Below the pieces are notes generated by a model. The model was given only the letters and a program-made list of their open reading frames with translations, was not told the origin of the DNA and did not search any database. The translations under genes and the position numbers were made by a program. A DNA stretch of 10,738 bases from positions 1-10,738 of the forward strand of contig JAUXHF010000040.1 in the NCBI GenBank assembly GCA_030621685.1, given 5' to 3'. The DNA comes from Spirochaetota bacterium (lineage in GTDB: Bacteria > Spirochaetota > UBA12135 > COTS27). This document shows, piece after piece, positions 1 through 6,308 of the stretch. Every line of letters starts with the position of its first letter. Positions within the stretch are counted from its first letter, which is position 1.

Positions 1-157
1 GCCATGACAGCCCCGCTGGTTTTGGCTGAACCTTTAACGAAAATGCTTCTAGCGAAACAAAATCATTTGGCCTCGGCTTAAAGCGCAAATAATGCGGCTT
101 AAAATGAACATCAGCGCTATACATGTAGCTGGTTTTATGCTTTATGCTAAGCTTCAT
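1..157 (-). CDS. Transglutaminase-like protein, N-terminal fragment (gene continues past left edge)
   Basis: I read a minus-strand frame open from a TAG at 194-196 to the window edge. From the ATG at 155-157 it begins MKLSIKHKTSYMY and continues with YLRFKPRPND and then PKPAGLSW at the edge. This matches the N-terminal domain of bacterial transglutaminase-like proteins, which start with a His-Arg/Lys-Thr-x-Tyr-x-Tyr strand, then an L-x-x-R/K-PRP motif and a P-x-PAGL-x-W motif before the catalytic papain-like domain. The Cys-His-Asp core would lie outside the window, so catalysis cannot be judged. An alternative ATG two codons upstream (161-163) is possible; no strong ribosome-binding site decides between them. 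It follows Anbu by about 60 bases in the same direction and is the expected fourth member of the ATP-grasp/alpha-E/Anbu operon. In the family it may cleave or transfer peptide amide bonds; the substrate is unknown. Confidence 0.85.
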   Translation of the reverse strand, partial: MKLSIKHKTSYMYSADVHFKPHYLRFKPRPNDFVSLEAFSLKVQPKPAGLSW

Positions 158-225
158 AAACATCTTTTGCTTGTAGCAAGCTTCCTTTGTAAGCTATTCA
201 TATATAGCAGCGGCGGAGAATACAT

Positions 226-954
226 TTATGGGAGAGTATGAAGAATTTTCTCTATCCAGCTCTCGGGAAGCTGGCCTATTGAATCGCTCAATTTTTTATT
301 CCAAAACTTAGAGACGGCTGCAAGCTCATCTTGAATATATCTTTTTTCTATGACGTCAAAACTATCTTTGCGATAGTAAACAAAATCGATAGGATAATCT
401 ACATCGTTAGAGCTAATTCTTGTAGCCTCGTAAGAGAGGAAGGCGGCCTTTATGGCAAAAGTAAAAGAAGAATTATACTTTAGCACTCTATCCAAAATGG
501 GTTTGCCGTAACCGTTATTTCCGATGATGACAAAGGGAGAGCTTTCAGTCACCTCCACCCAATTTCCTTCTGGATAAAGCAAGTAAACTTTATGCTCGTC
601 ATCATCTTCTAGCTGGCCGCCAATAATCGCATTCAAATTGAAGGTTAAGCCTGCTTGTTTTAAGCCCTCTTTATCTTCGATAGCTACTCGCTTAATTTGG
701 CTAGCAAAAGCATTTACAGCTTTATATATTTTATTAGGCGATGCCTCTTTGCCTTCATCTAAGGCTTCCTTAAAATACGTTATGGCTTTATCTCTTACCG
801 AGCGCAGCCCGCTGGTCATAATAAAAAAAGAATGCTTCTCACGATTCACCGTAAAAACTTTCTTTGCTTGCGTGGTTTCATTGCCCGAAGTAATTCGGGT
901 ATCCGAGATGCCGATGATCCCAGATTTAAGTTTTATGCCTAAGCAATATGTCAT
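226..954 (-). CDS. anbu: Anbu, proteasome-like NTN peptidase family protein
   Basis: This is a 242-residue protein of the Anbu family, bacterial relatives of HslV and the 20S proteasome that assemble into open helical or ring oligomers. I start it at the ATG at 952-954, not at an in-frame upstream start near 1023, because Anbu proteins begin Met-Thr-Tyr and the Thr must become the N-terminal nucleophile. Here the start is MTYCLGIKLKSG, followed by SDTRITSG (residues 17-24), the NTN Asp/Arg motif, and a Lys pair at 31-32 near the usual catalytic lysine. The later YGKPILDRV and DYPIDF motifs are also typical. A good ribosome-binding site, AAAAGG, sits 10 bases upstream inside the end of the alpha-E gene, and only 4 bases separate the two genes, implying translational coupling. 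No signal peptide, so probably cytoplasmic. Peptidase activity in this family is poorly demonstrated, so the true substrate is open. Confidence 0.92.
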   Translation of the reverse strand: MTYCLGIKLKSGIIGISDTRITSGNETTQAKKVFTVNREKHSFFIMTSGLRSVRDKAITYFKEALDEGKEASPNKIYKAVNAFASQIKRVAIEDKEGLKQAGLTFNLNAIIGGQLEDDDEHKVYLLYPEGNWVEVTESSPFVIIGNNGYGKPILDRVLKYNSSFTFAIKAAFLSYEATRISSNDVDYPIDFVYYRKDSFDVIEKRYIQDELAAVSKFWNKKLSDSIGQLPESWIEKILHTLP

Positions 955-958
955 GATA

Positions 959-1921
959 TTAATGCCTTTTAATAATATTATTAACTGAAAAAAAAGTACT
1001 AAAAACAGCTGTCGAAGCCTCATTCAGCCGAATTTGAAAGTCATCTAAATACTCGTGAAGCCCAAAGCTAAATACCTCGCTAATGTTAGAATACTCAAGG
1101 TGGGCGGTAAGCATGCCTATTTGTCGCTCGGCATTATTCAAGTAGCCTGTATAATTACCGGTAACAGCATGCATGGAACTCTTAGCTTGTCGCAAGCAAT
1201 GTAGCATGGCCCTGGGGAAACTATCGTCAAAAATAAGAAATTGCGATATTCCCCAAGGCGTAAGTTTGCCATTTTTCTTACGATACATATCGTAAGCACT
1301 CACCGATTTCAAGAGAGCCACCCATTGAATTAAGTCGGTTGGCGAGCCTACCACTTCTGTTGTGGGCAAAAGCATGTGATATTTTACATCAAGCACTCTG
1401 GATGTTTCATCAGCGCGTTCAATGCACTGTCCAATTTTGCCAAAATGCCAGGCCTCATTTCTAGAAATAGTAGCATCGAAAATCCCGTAAAGCAATTGAC
1501 AGCCTTTGCGGATGTTGCGAAAAAAAAGCCTAGGGTCTTTCTTTAATAATATTTTTTTTTCTAGGCCATTTTTCACCATATAGTACATGGTATTAATTTG
1601 TTGCCAGAGTTCTCTCGTAATTTCAGGACGCAAAACACGTGCCATACTCCGAGCGTTTACAATAGAGTTGTAAACGGAATTAGGGTTTTTTTCATCTAGT
1701 CCCAAAAAGTGTACAACCTTATTTTTCGATACTTTTCCGTATAAAGAAGTGTATAGCTCTAGCCCGCCCGTAGCGCTTAAAAGCGGCAACCACTGCTCGC
1801 TAATCCCAGAAGGCAGATCTAAGGAGAGATTGAAATTAACATTGCAAAAACGAGCGTAGTTCTCTGCCCGCTCTATGTAGCGGCTCATCCAGTAAATGTA
1901 ATCGGCAACTCTACTTAACAT
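959..1921 (-). CDS. Alpha-E domain protein (DUF403 family)
   Basis: This encodes a 320-residue all-helical alpha-E protein. I place the start at the ATG at 1919-1921, giving MLSRVADYIYWMSRY, because the family begins exactly this way (M-L-S-R-x-A-D-x-x-Y-W-M-x-R-Y). An in-frame upstream start at 1984 would add 21 residues and overlap the ATP-grasp gene. The first motif WMSRYIERAEN is at residues 11-21; a second family motif, GQCIERADETSRVLD, lies in the middle, consistent with the internal helical repeat with conserved E-R. No signal peptide or membrane segment. The gap from the ATP-grasp stop is 35 bases and no strong ribosome-binding site is visible. Biochemical function is unknown; in some genomes the domain is fused to the ATP-grasp or transglutaminase partner, so it probably acts in the same complex or pathway. 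Confidence 0.93.
   Translation of the reverse strand: MLSRVADYIYWMSRYIERAENYARFCNVNFNLSLDLPSGISEQWLPLLSATGGLELYTSLYGKVSKNKVVHFLGLDEKNPNSVYNSIVNARSMARVLRPEITRELWQQINTMYYMVKNGLEKKILLKKDPRLFFRNIRKGCQLLYGIFDATISRNEAWHFGKIGQCIERADETSRVLDVKYHMLLPTTEVVGSPTDLIQWVALLKSVSAYDMYRKKNGKLTPWGISQFLIFDDSFPRAMLHCLRQAKSSMHAVTGNYTGYLNNAERQIGMLTAHLEYSNISEVFSFGLHEYLDDFQIRLNEASTAVFSTFFSVNNIIKRH
965..970 (-). promoter_or_regulatory. Ribosome-binding site of anbu
   Basis: The minus strand reads AAAAGG, then 10 bases, then the ATG at 954-952. It lies within the last codons of the alpha-E gene. It supports the MTYC start of Anbu and rejects the longer N-terminal extension, which would put a hydrophobic stretch before the catalytic Thr. 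Confidence 0.7.
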
Positions 1922-1956
1922 CGCTAGCAACCATGCATAAAACAAAATTCTTACAA

Positions 1957-3402
1957 TTAGACCGAAGCATTTTCTAGTACCCAAGTGTCTTTACTGCCAC
2001 CGCCTTGTGAGGAGTTAACAACAAGTGAACCCTTGTGCAAGGCAACGCGCGTGAGCGCGCCTGGGATGATTTTTATTTCTTTACCATATAAGATATAAGG
2101 ACGCAAATCTACGTGGCGTCCTTCTATGCCGTTCTTTGTTAACGTAGGGGCCCTGGAAAGATTGATTACGGGCTGGGCAATATAACCGCGCCTATTTTTC
2201 TTTATGTAACCAGCAAACATGGCATGCTCTTTTTTGGTAGCTTGAGGGCCAATCATCATGCCATAGCCGCCCGAGGCATCTGTTTGCTTCACTACCAATT
2301 TGCCTATATTCTCCATTACATATTTATAATCTTCATCTTCAGCGCAAATGTACGTATGGACATTTGGTAAAAGAATTTCCTCTTGCAGGTAATATTTTAT
2401 TATCCGCGGAACGTAGGCATAAATGGCTTTATCATCGGCCACCCCTGTGCCAGGTGCGTTTACTAAAACAACCCTTCCTTTTTGATAAGCCCTAAAAAGC
2501 CCCGGTGATCCTAAGAGTGAATCTTTTTTGAAGACTAAAGGATCAAGAAAATCATCATCAACTCTCCGATAAATGACATCGACACGCAAAAGCCCCTTGG
2601 TGGTAACCATGTACACATAATCATCTTTTAATACCAAATCCTTTCCTTCAACAAGCTCGGCGCCCATTTGTTGTGCTAAATAGGCATGCTCAAAATAGGC
2701 AGAATTGTAGGTGCCCGGGCTTAGCACAGCTATACAAGCCGGGCTAACAGGGCTAAACGATTCCAGCATATCACGCAGATGATGTGAGTAATCGTATACA
2801 GCACGAACCTGAAGTTTCTCAAAAATCTTCGGAAAAATTCGTTTCAAAATTTCTCTGTTTTCCAATAAGTACGACACGCCAGATGGACAGCGTAAGTTAT
2901 CTTCTAAAACATAAAATTGCCCATCTGTATCTCGTATTAAGTCGCTACCACTAATATGACACCATACCCCAAACGGCGGCTTTAGGCCCATGCAGCTTTT
3001 AAGATAGCTTGAACTCGATAAGACAAGCTCTTTGGGAACAACTTTATCTTTGAGTATCTGCTGCTTTCCGTAAATGTCGCCTACAAAGAGATTTAACGCT
3101 CGAATTCTCTGCGCTAAGCCTTTCTCTATTCGCTGCCAGTCTTGGGTGCTAATAATTCTTGGAATGATGTCTAAATGAAGAATCCGCTCCACACCTAGCG
3201 TATCTTGATAGACATTAAAGGTCATTCCCAAAGACATCTGGGCTCTATCGGTAGATTCTTGAAGCAAAGAAAGTTTCTTAGCTCCAATTTTTTTCAATTG
3301 TTGGTAAAGAAGCTTATAATGTCCTCTTACATGCTCATCTTCATGAAACATTTCATCATAGAAGCTCTTGTTAATGTACTCTTTGAAGTTTATTGCTTTC
3401 AT
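1957..3402 (-). CDS. Circularly permuted ATP-grasp family protein (putative amide ligase)
   Basis: This is a full-length 481-residue protein of the circularly permuted ATP-grasp family (COG2308, DUF404/DUF407). Signature motifs in order are EDNLRCPSG (167-175), YRRVDDDFLDP (278-288), NAPGTGVADDKA (315-326), VVKQTDASGGYGM (370-382, the ATP-binding Lys and glycine-rich loop), HVDLRPYIL (430-438) and the C-terminal GGGSKDTWV (467-475). All appear intact, so it is likely active. By analogy with other ATP-grasp enzymes it should form an amide or peptide bond via an acyl phosphate; the substrate is not known. It is the first gene of a minus-strand operon with alpha-E, Anbu and transglutaminase-like genes. 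The ATG at 3400-3402 has no Shine-Dalgarno sequence before it, only an AT-rich leader of about 20 bases behind an extended -10 promoter. No signal peptide, so it is cytoplasmic. Confidence 0.95.
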   Translation of the reverse strand: MKAINFKEYINKSFYDEMFHEDEHVRGHYKLLYQQLKKIGAKKLSLLQESTDRAQMSLGMTFNVYQDTLGVERILHLDIIPRIISTQDWQRIEKGLAQRIRALNLFVGDIYGKQQILKDKVVPKELVLSSSSYLKSCMGLKPPFGVWCHISGSDLIRDTDGQFYVLEDNLRCPSGVSYLLENREILKRIFPKIFEKLQVRAVYDYSHHLRDMLESFSPVSPACIAVLSPGTYNSAYFEHAYLAQQMGAELVEGKDLVLKDDYVYMVTTKGLLRVDVIYRRVDDDFLDPLVFKKDSLLGSPGLFRAYQKGRVVLVNAPGTGVADDKAIYAYVPRIIKYYLQEEILLPNVHTYICAEDEDYKYVMENIGKLVVKQTDASGGYGMMIGPQATKKEHAMFAGYIKKNRRGYIAQPVINLSRAPTLTKNGIEGRHVDLRPYILYGKEIKIIPGALTRVALHKGSLVVNSSQGGGSKDTWVLENASV

Positions 3403-3424
3403 AAAAAATTACAGTAAAAATATA

Positions 3425-3444
3425 ATACTATTATATCATAGTAT
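3425..3444 (-). promoter_or_regulatory. Extended -10 promoter inside a palindrome, upstream of the ATP-grasp operon
   Basis: On the minus strand, positions 3438-3430 read TGATATAAT, a perfect extended -10 box (TG-N-TATAAT). No good -35 is visible at 16-18 bases, as is common for extended -10 promoters. The box overlaps a perfect inverted repeat, ATACTAT (3425-3431) and ATAGTAT (3438-3444) with a 6-base centre. A repressor bound to this dyad would block the promoter, which is an inference. Transcription would begin about 20 bases before the ATG at 3402. Confidence 0.5.
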
Positions 3445-3492
3445 GGAACAGAATATTAAAAGGACATTTTTAGAATACTTTTTTATCTGTTT

Positions 3493-3538
3493 AGCGTAGA
3501 TCTTAGCAAAAAAATAATTATTACCGTATACCTACGCT
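3493..3538. repeat. Long-loop inverted repeat in the divergent intergenic region
   Basis: The arms AGCGTAG (3493-3499) and CTACGCT (3532-3538) are exact reverse complements separated by 32 AT-rich bases, which contain the small palindrome AATAATTATT. A T-rich run (TTTTTA) follows on the plus strand. It could be a protein-binding dyad or an RNA stem, but there is no plus-strand gene directly before it to terminate. The rest of 3403-3701 is about 300 bases of AT-rich DNA between divergent genes, holding the promoter above and several -10-like TATACT/TACTAT strings with no convincing -35. Confidence 0.3.
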
Positions 3539-3701
3539 GTTTTTATTTTCAATAATTACTTATTTATACTTAATACTATTTTTTATCTTATATTTCACTT
3601 AGTGTGTACAAAGCATACATAGCAAATTCTTAGCCGAGTACTTACCATAAACAAATTAGCTACTGCCTATCTAGCAGCTCGTGTAAAGCAAATAAAATAA
3701 A

Positions 3702-4810
3702 ATGAAGAATAAAAAATACCGAAAAAAATATCGAATATCGAAACTTTGCTACGTAGCGCTGTGTTTTCTTTTGCTGCTCCTGCATGCCGCCCCTGCCGTT
3801 GATTTCACAGGAAAAACTATTCAATGGATTGTGCCCTTTAGCGATAAGGGCGGCAGCCATGCTTGGTCGGCTTTATATGCGCCGTACCTAGCGAGTTTCT
3901 GCCGGGAAACCCTGTGCTTAACCTAGAAAATATACGCGGAAACGCTTCTATAGATGGCGCAAATTATTTCAGCAAAAAGAACAAAGAAGATACTATACAA
4001 TTTTTGACTACCTCTGCCTCAACACATTTAAATTATTTTTTTGATGATAACCGAGTAAAATACTCCTACAATCGTTGGCAGGCTATCTTAGCCAGTAGCA
4101 GCGGCGGTATTGTATATGTGAAAACAGGCTTTCTTACAGAATCTCCCAAGCAGATTCTTAACTTACGAGGCAAGCCTTTACGTTTTGCCTTGCAATCTTT
4201 GAAATCACCGGATATTGTAGCCTTCCTTTCTATATTCCTTTTCGATATTACCCTGCGACCTATTTTGAACACTCGTGGCCGAAGCGCGGCCTTGGCAGCT
4301 TTTAGAAATAATGAGGTAGATATAGATTACCAAAGTACAGAAAAATACACAAAGCATATTCTTCCATTAGCAGAAAGTGGGCAAGCCGTAGCCCTCTTCA
4401 GCTTTGGTAGCTTAGATGAGCGTGGCCATGTCATCCGTGACCCGCAATATCCAGGCCTCCCACATTTTTTAGAACTCTACCAGCAAGTTACGGGAAAGAA
4501 AACAAACACGGCCGCCTTTAAGACATGGACTTCTCTTTGTATTCATAGCTTTGCTGCCCAAAAAATGCTTTTTGTCAAAAAAAATATAGCTAAGAAGTAT
4601 TTAAATGCCTTTGATAAAGCCTTTGTTCAAATCATCGGCGATTCTAATTTTCAGTATGAAAAAAATTTAAGCATAGGCGCCTACCCTCAACATAGTGGTA
4701 AACAGGCAAAATTCCTTGCCGATATGATAGGCAAAAATAAAAAAGCAAGCAGACGCTGGCTAAAACGTTGGCTAGGTTTACAAAGCTTGCTTCTATATCC
4801 CAAGCCATAA
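3702..4810 (+). pseudogene. TctC-family solute-binding protein, disrupted by a single-base frameshift
   Basis: This is a periplasmic binding protein of the tripartite tricarboxylate transporter (TctC/Bug) family in two frames. The first frame (3702-3926) starts with a signal peptide: Lys/Arg-rich residues 1-14, a hydrophobic core with LLLLL, and a probable cut after HAAPA at residue 32. It continues TIQWIVPF and GGSHAW to ASF (ending 3899), then reads nonsense to a stop at 3924-3926. The homologous reading resumes in the -1 frame from 3899 with LPGNPVLNLENIRG and runs to the stop at 4808-4810. Joined, the protein would be about 369 residues, normal for the family, with nothing missing. One base has been lost at about 3899 (or read in error). 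No Shine-Dalgarno is clear before the ATG. There are no TctA or TctB permease genes beside it, so it is an orphan. A TTG at 3863 could in principle start the second frame, but the product would lack the signal peptide and first lobe strand. Confidence 0.85.
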
Positions 4811-4873
4811 AAAATTCCACTATGCAAAAACTTTCATAGTAACAGCTAAGCCCTTGCCATGCTAGAAACAAAA

Positions 4874-4879
4874 AAGAGG
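4874..4879 (+). promoter_or_regulatory. Ribosome-binding site of tag, unusually close to the start
   Basis: AAGAGG ends only 2 bases before the ATG at 4882-4884, closer than the usual 5-10. No alternative in-frame start lies between the ATG and the conserved RCLW motif at residue 6, so the ATG is kept; translation may be inefficient. Confidence 0.4.
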
Positions 4880-4881
4880 CC

Positions 4882-5484
4882 ATGAAAGTAAAGAAGCGCT
4901 GCCTATGGGCAGAGAAAGAAGTTTTTCATTCATACCATGACCGGGAATGGGGGTGTCATAGTAGCGATGATAAAGAACACTTTGAGCTGTTATGCCTTGA
5001 AGGCGCCCAAGCAGGACTAAGCTGGGAAACAGTTCTGCGGAAACGAGAGGCTTATAGAAAAGCATTCAAAAACTTTGACCCCAAACTCTGCTCTAAGCTC
5101 AGCGAAAGTTTTTTGCAAAAACAGCTACAAAACCCCGGCATTATTCGAAACAAACTTAAAGTATATTCCATTCCACGGAATGCCAAAGTGTTTTTGGAAA
5201 TTCAAAAAGAATTTGGCAGTTTTCATGCCTACATTTGGAGCTTTGTAGCTGGCAAGCAAATTGATATGGCCTATCAAAACAATTCCGATATTCCCACCCA
5301 AATCCCTGAAAGCCATGCCTTAAGTGCCAATTTGAAAAAACGTGGTATGACCTTTGTTGGCCCTACTATCATGTATGCCCACATGCAATCCGCTGGTCTT
5401 GTCAACGATCATACCCTAAACTGCTTCTGCTACAAAGCATGTAGCTATAAGAAAATTCTTCGAGAAAATTCTTCGCTAAACTAA
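4882..5484 (+). CDS. tag: DNA-3-methyladenine glycosylase I
   Basis: A 200-residue cytoplasmic base-excision repair enzyme that removes 3-methyladenine from alkylated DNA, leaving an abasic site. It aligns end to end with E. coli Tag. The zinc 'snap' ligands are all present: Cys7 (RCLW), His19 (YHDREWG), His177 and Cys181 (VNDHTLNC). The base-recognition residues are also kept: Tyr18, Glu40 and Trp48 in LEGAQAGLSW. Later blocks PGIIRNKLK, IWSFV and KKRGMTFVGPT match the helix-hairpin-helix fold and the end of the family. The last six residues come from a perfect 13-bp tandem duplication (see the repeat at 5450-5475). It stands alone, about 70 bases after the binding-protein pseudogene and about 120 before the racemase, with no obvious adaptive-response genes nearby. 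Confidence 0.97.
   Translation: MKVKKRCLWAEKEVFHSYHDREWGCHSSDDKEHFELLCLEGAQAGLSWETVLRKREAYRKAFKNFDPKLCSKLSESFLQKQLQNPGIIRNKLKVYSIPRNAKVFLEIQKEFGSFHAYIWSFVAGKQIDMAYQNNSDIPTQIPESHALSANLKKRGMTFVGPTIMYAHMQSAGLVNDHTLNCFCYKACSYKKILRENSSLN
5450..5475 (+). repeat. Perfect 13-bp tandem duplication at the 3' end of tag
   Basis: AGAAAATTCTTCG occurs twice head to tail (5450-5462 and 5463-5475). With a single copy the frame would read K-K-I-L-R and stop at once (CTT CGC TAA). The duplication therefore shifted the original stop out of frame and added RENSSLN-type residues at the C-terminus, outside the catalytic fold. Confidence 0.9.
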
Positions 5485-5501
5485 ATATCCCTTATTTTTG
5501 C

Positions 5502-5549
5502 TTGAAAAAACCATACTATTTCTATACTATTACAGTACCATGCTACAAT
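5502..5549 (+). promoter_or_regulatory. Probable promoter region of the racemase-TRAP operon
   Basis: Two overlapping candidates are visible. TTGAAA (5502-5507) lies 17 bases before TACTAT (5525-5530), a weak -10. Downstream, TGCTACAAT (5541-5549) is an extended -10 type element (TG-N-TACAAT). The region also holds ATACTAT twice, at 5513-5519 and 5524-5530, 11 bases apart. It lies in the only sizeable gap (119 bases) before the racemase, so a promoter is expected here; which box is used cannot be decided by eye. Confidence 0.4.
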
Positions 5550-5589
5550 ATATAAGTAAGAAATTATTTTAGTAAAACAAATTTAATAC

Positions 5590-5594
5590 AAGGA
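5590..5594 (+). promoter_or_regulatory. Ribosome-binding site of the racemase gene
   Basis: AAGGA is followed by 9 bases and the ATG at 5604. It is the best Shine-Dalgarno sequence of the plus-strand genes here and confirms that start, which also matches the family N-terminus (MKTIGILGGMSW). Confidence 0.7.
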
Positions 5595-5603
5595 AAAGCA
5601 ACT

Positions 5604-6302
5604 ATGAAAACCATAGGAATATTAGGCGGCATGAGCTGGGTCTCTACAGCGCTTTACTATAAGCATATTAATAAGCAGGTACAGCGAGAATTAGGCGGAT
5701 CGAGTTCGGCCAAAATCTTGCTTTGGTCTTTCAATTTTGCTGAAATTGAAAATCAGCAGAAACAAGGCAAATGGAAAGAGCTTACCCAAAAACTGCTGCA
5801 TGCCGCCCATGCCCTAGAAGCAGCCGGCGCCGATATGCTGCGTATCGCTACGAACACCATGCATATATGTGCCGCCGAACTAGAAAAAAAAATTAACATC
5901 CCGCTCATCCATATCACCGATGCTACCGGAGAGCTTCTTGTAAATAAGAATATAAAAAAAGTAGCCTTGCTTGGCACCCGTTACGTCATAGAACATGATT
6001 TCTACAGAGGAATGCTTCAGGAAAAATATCACTTAGATGTTTTCTGTCCTAAAGGAGACCATTTAGACGATGTCCATAACATCATCTTCAATGAACTTTG
6101 TAGAAATATATTTAAAGATAGCTCACGTAAACGATATGTAGAAATTATCGAAAAACTTCAAAACGATGGCGCCCAAGCCGTCATCTTAGGATGCACCGAA
6201 ATAGGCCTGCTCATCAAAGCAAGCGATATCTCCATACCCATCTTCGACACTTGCCTTATCCATGCCAGCGCCGCAGCTAAGGCTGCCATCTTAAAAACTT
6301 AA
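5604..6302 (+). CDS. Aspartate/glutamate racemase family protein (YgeA-like)
   Basis: A 232-residue cytoplasmic racemase of the PLP-independent two-base Asp/Glu racemase superfamily. The start MKTIGILGGMSWVST is the family nucleotide-free glycine motif. The two catalytic positions fall in ATNTMH, with Thr83, and ILGCTEIGLL, with Cys197. These are the same residue types and numbers as in E. coli YgeA, where Thr83 and Cys197 replace the usual Cys pair and are reported to bias it toward L-substrates. Whether this protein has the same one-sided activity is inference. It is the first gene of a plus-strand cluster: only 6 bases separate it from the TRAP binding protein, with dctQ and dctM following. 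This suggests it converts an amino acid or related acid that the transporter imports, or supplies a D-amino acid. Full length, no truncation. Confidence 0.92.
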   Translation: MKTIGILGGMSWVSTALYYKHINKQVQRELGGSSSAKILLWSFNFAEIENQQKQGKWKELTQKLLHAAHALEAAGADMLRIATNTMHICAAELEKKINIPLIHITDATGELLVNKNIKKVALLGTRYVIEHDFYRGMLQEKYHLDVFCPKGDHLDDVHNIIFNELCRNIFKDSSRKRYVEIIEKLQNDGAQAVILGCTEIGLLIKASDISIPIFDTCLIHASAAAKAAILKT

Positions 6303-6308
6303 GTAAAA

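Noticed and set aside
1..81. Plus-strand open frame entering from the left edge and stopping at TAA 79-81
   Set aside because: Its peptide resembles no family, while the opposite strand reads a clear transglutaminase N-terminus over the same bases.
955..1023. N-terminal extension of Anbu back to a start at 1023
   Set aside because: It would bury the catalytic Thr behind a hydrophobic stretch and overlap the alpha-E gene; the ATG at 954 has a proper ribosome-binding site and the family start MTYC.
1922..1984. N-terminal extension of alpha-E to a start at 1984
   Set aside because: The family begins at MLSRVAD; the extension overlaps the ATP-grasp gene and has no similarity.
3863..4810. Separate gene starting at TTG 3863
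   Set aside because: It is the second frame of the broken TctC-type gene; the first frame supplies its signal peptide and first strand with exact continuity.
4812..4843. Possible terminator ACTATG...CATAGT after the TctC-type gene
   Set aside because: Only a 6-bp AT-rich stem with a 10-base loop and no following T-run.
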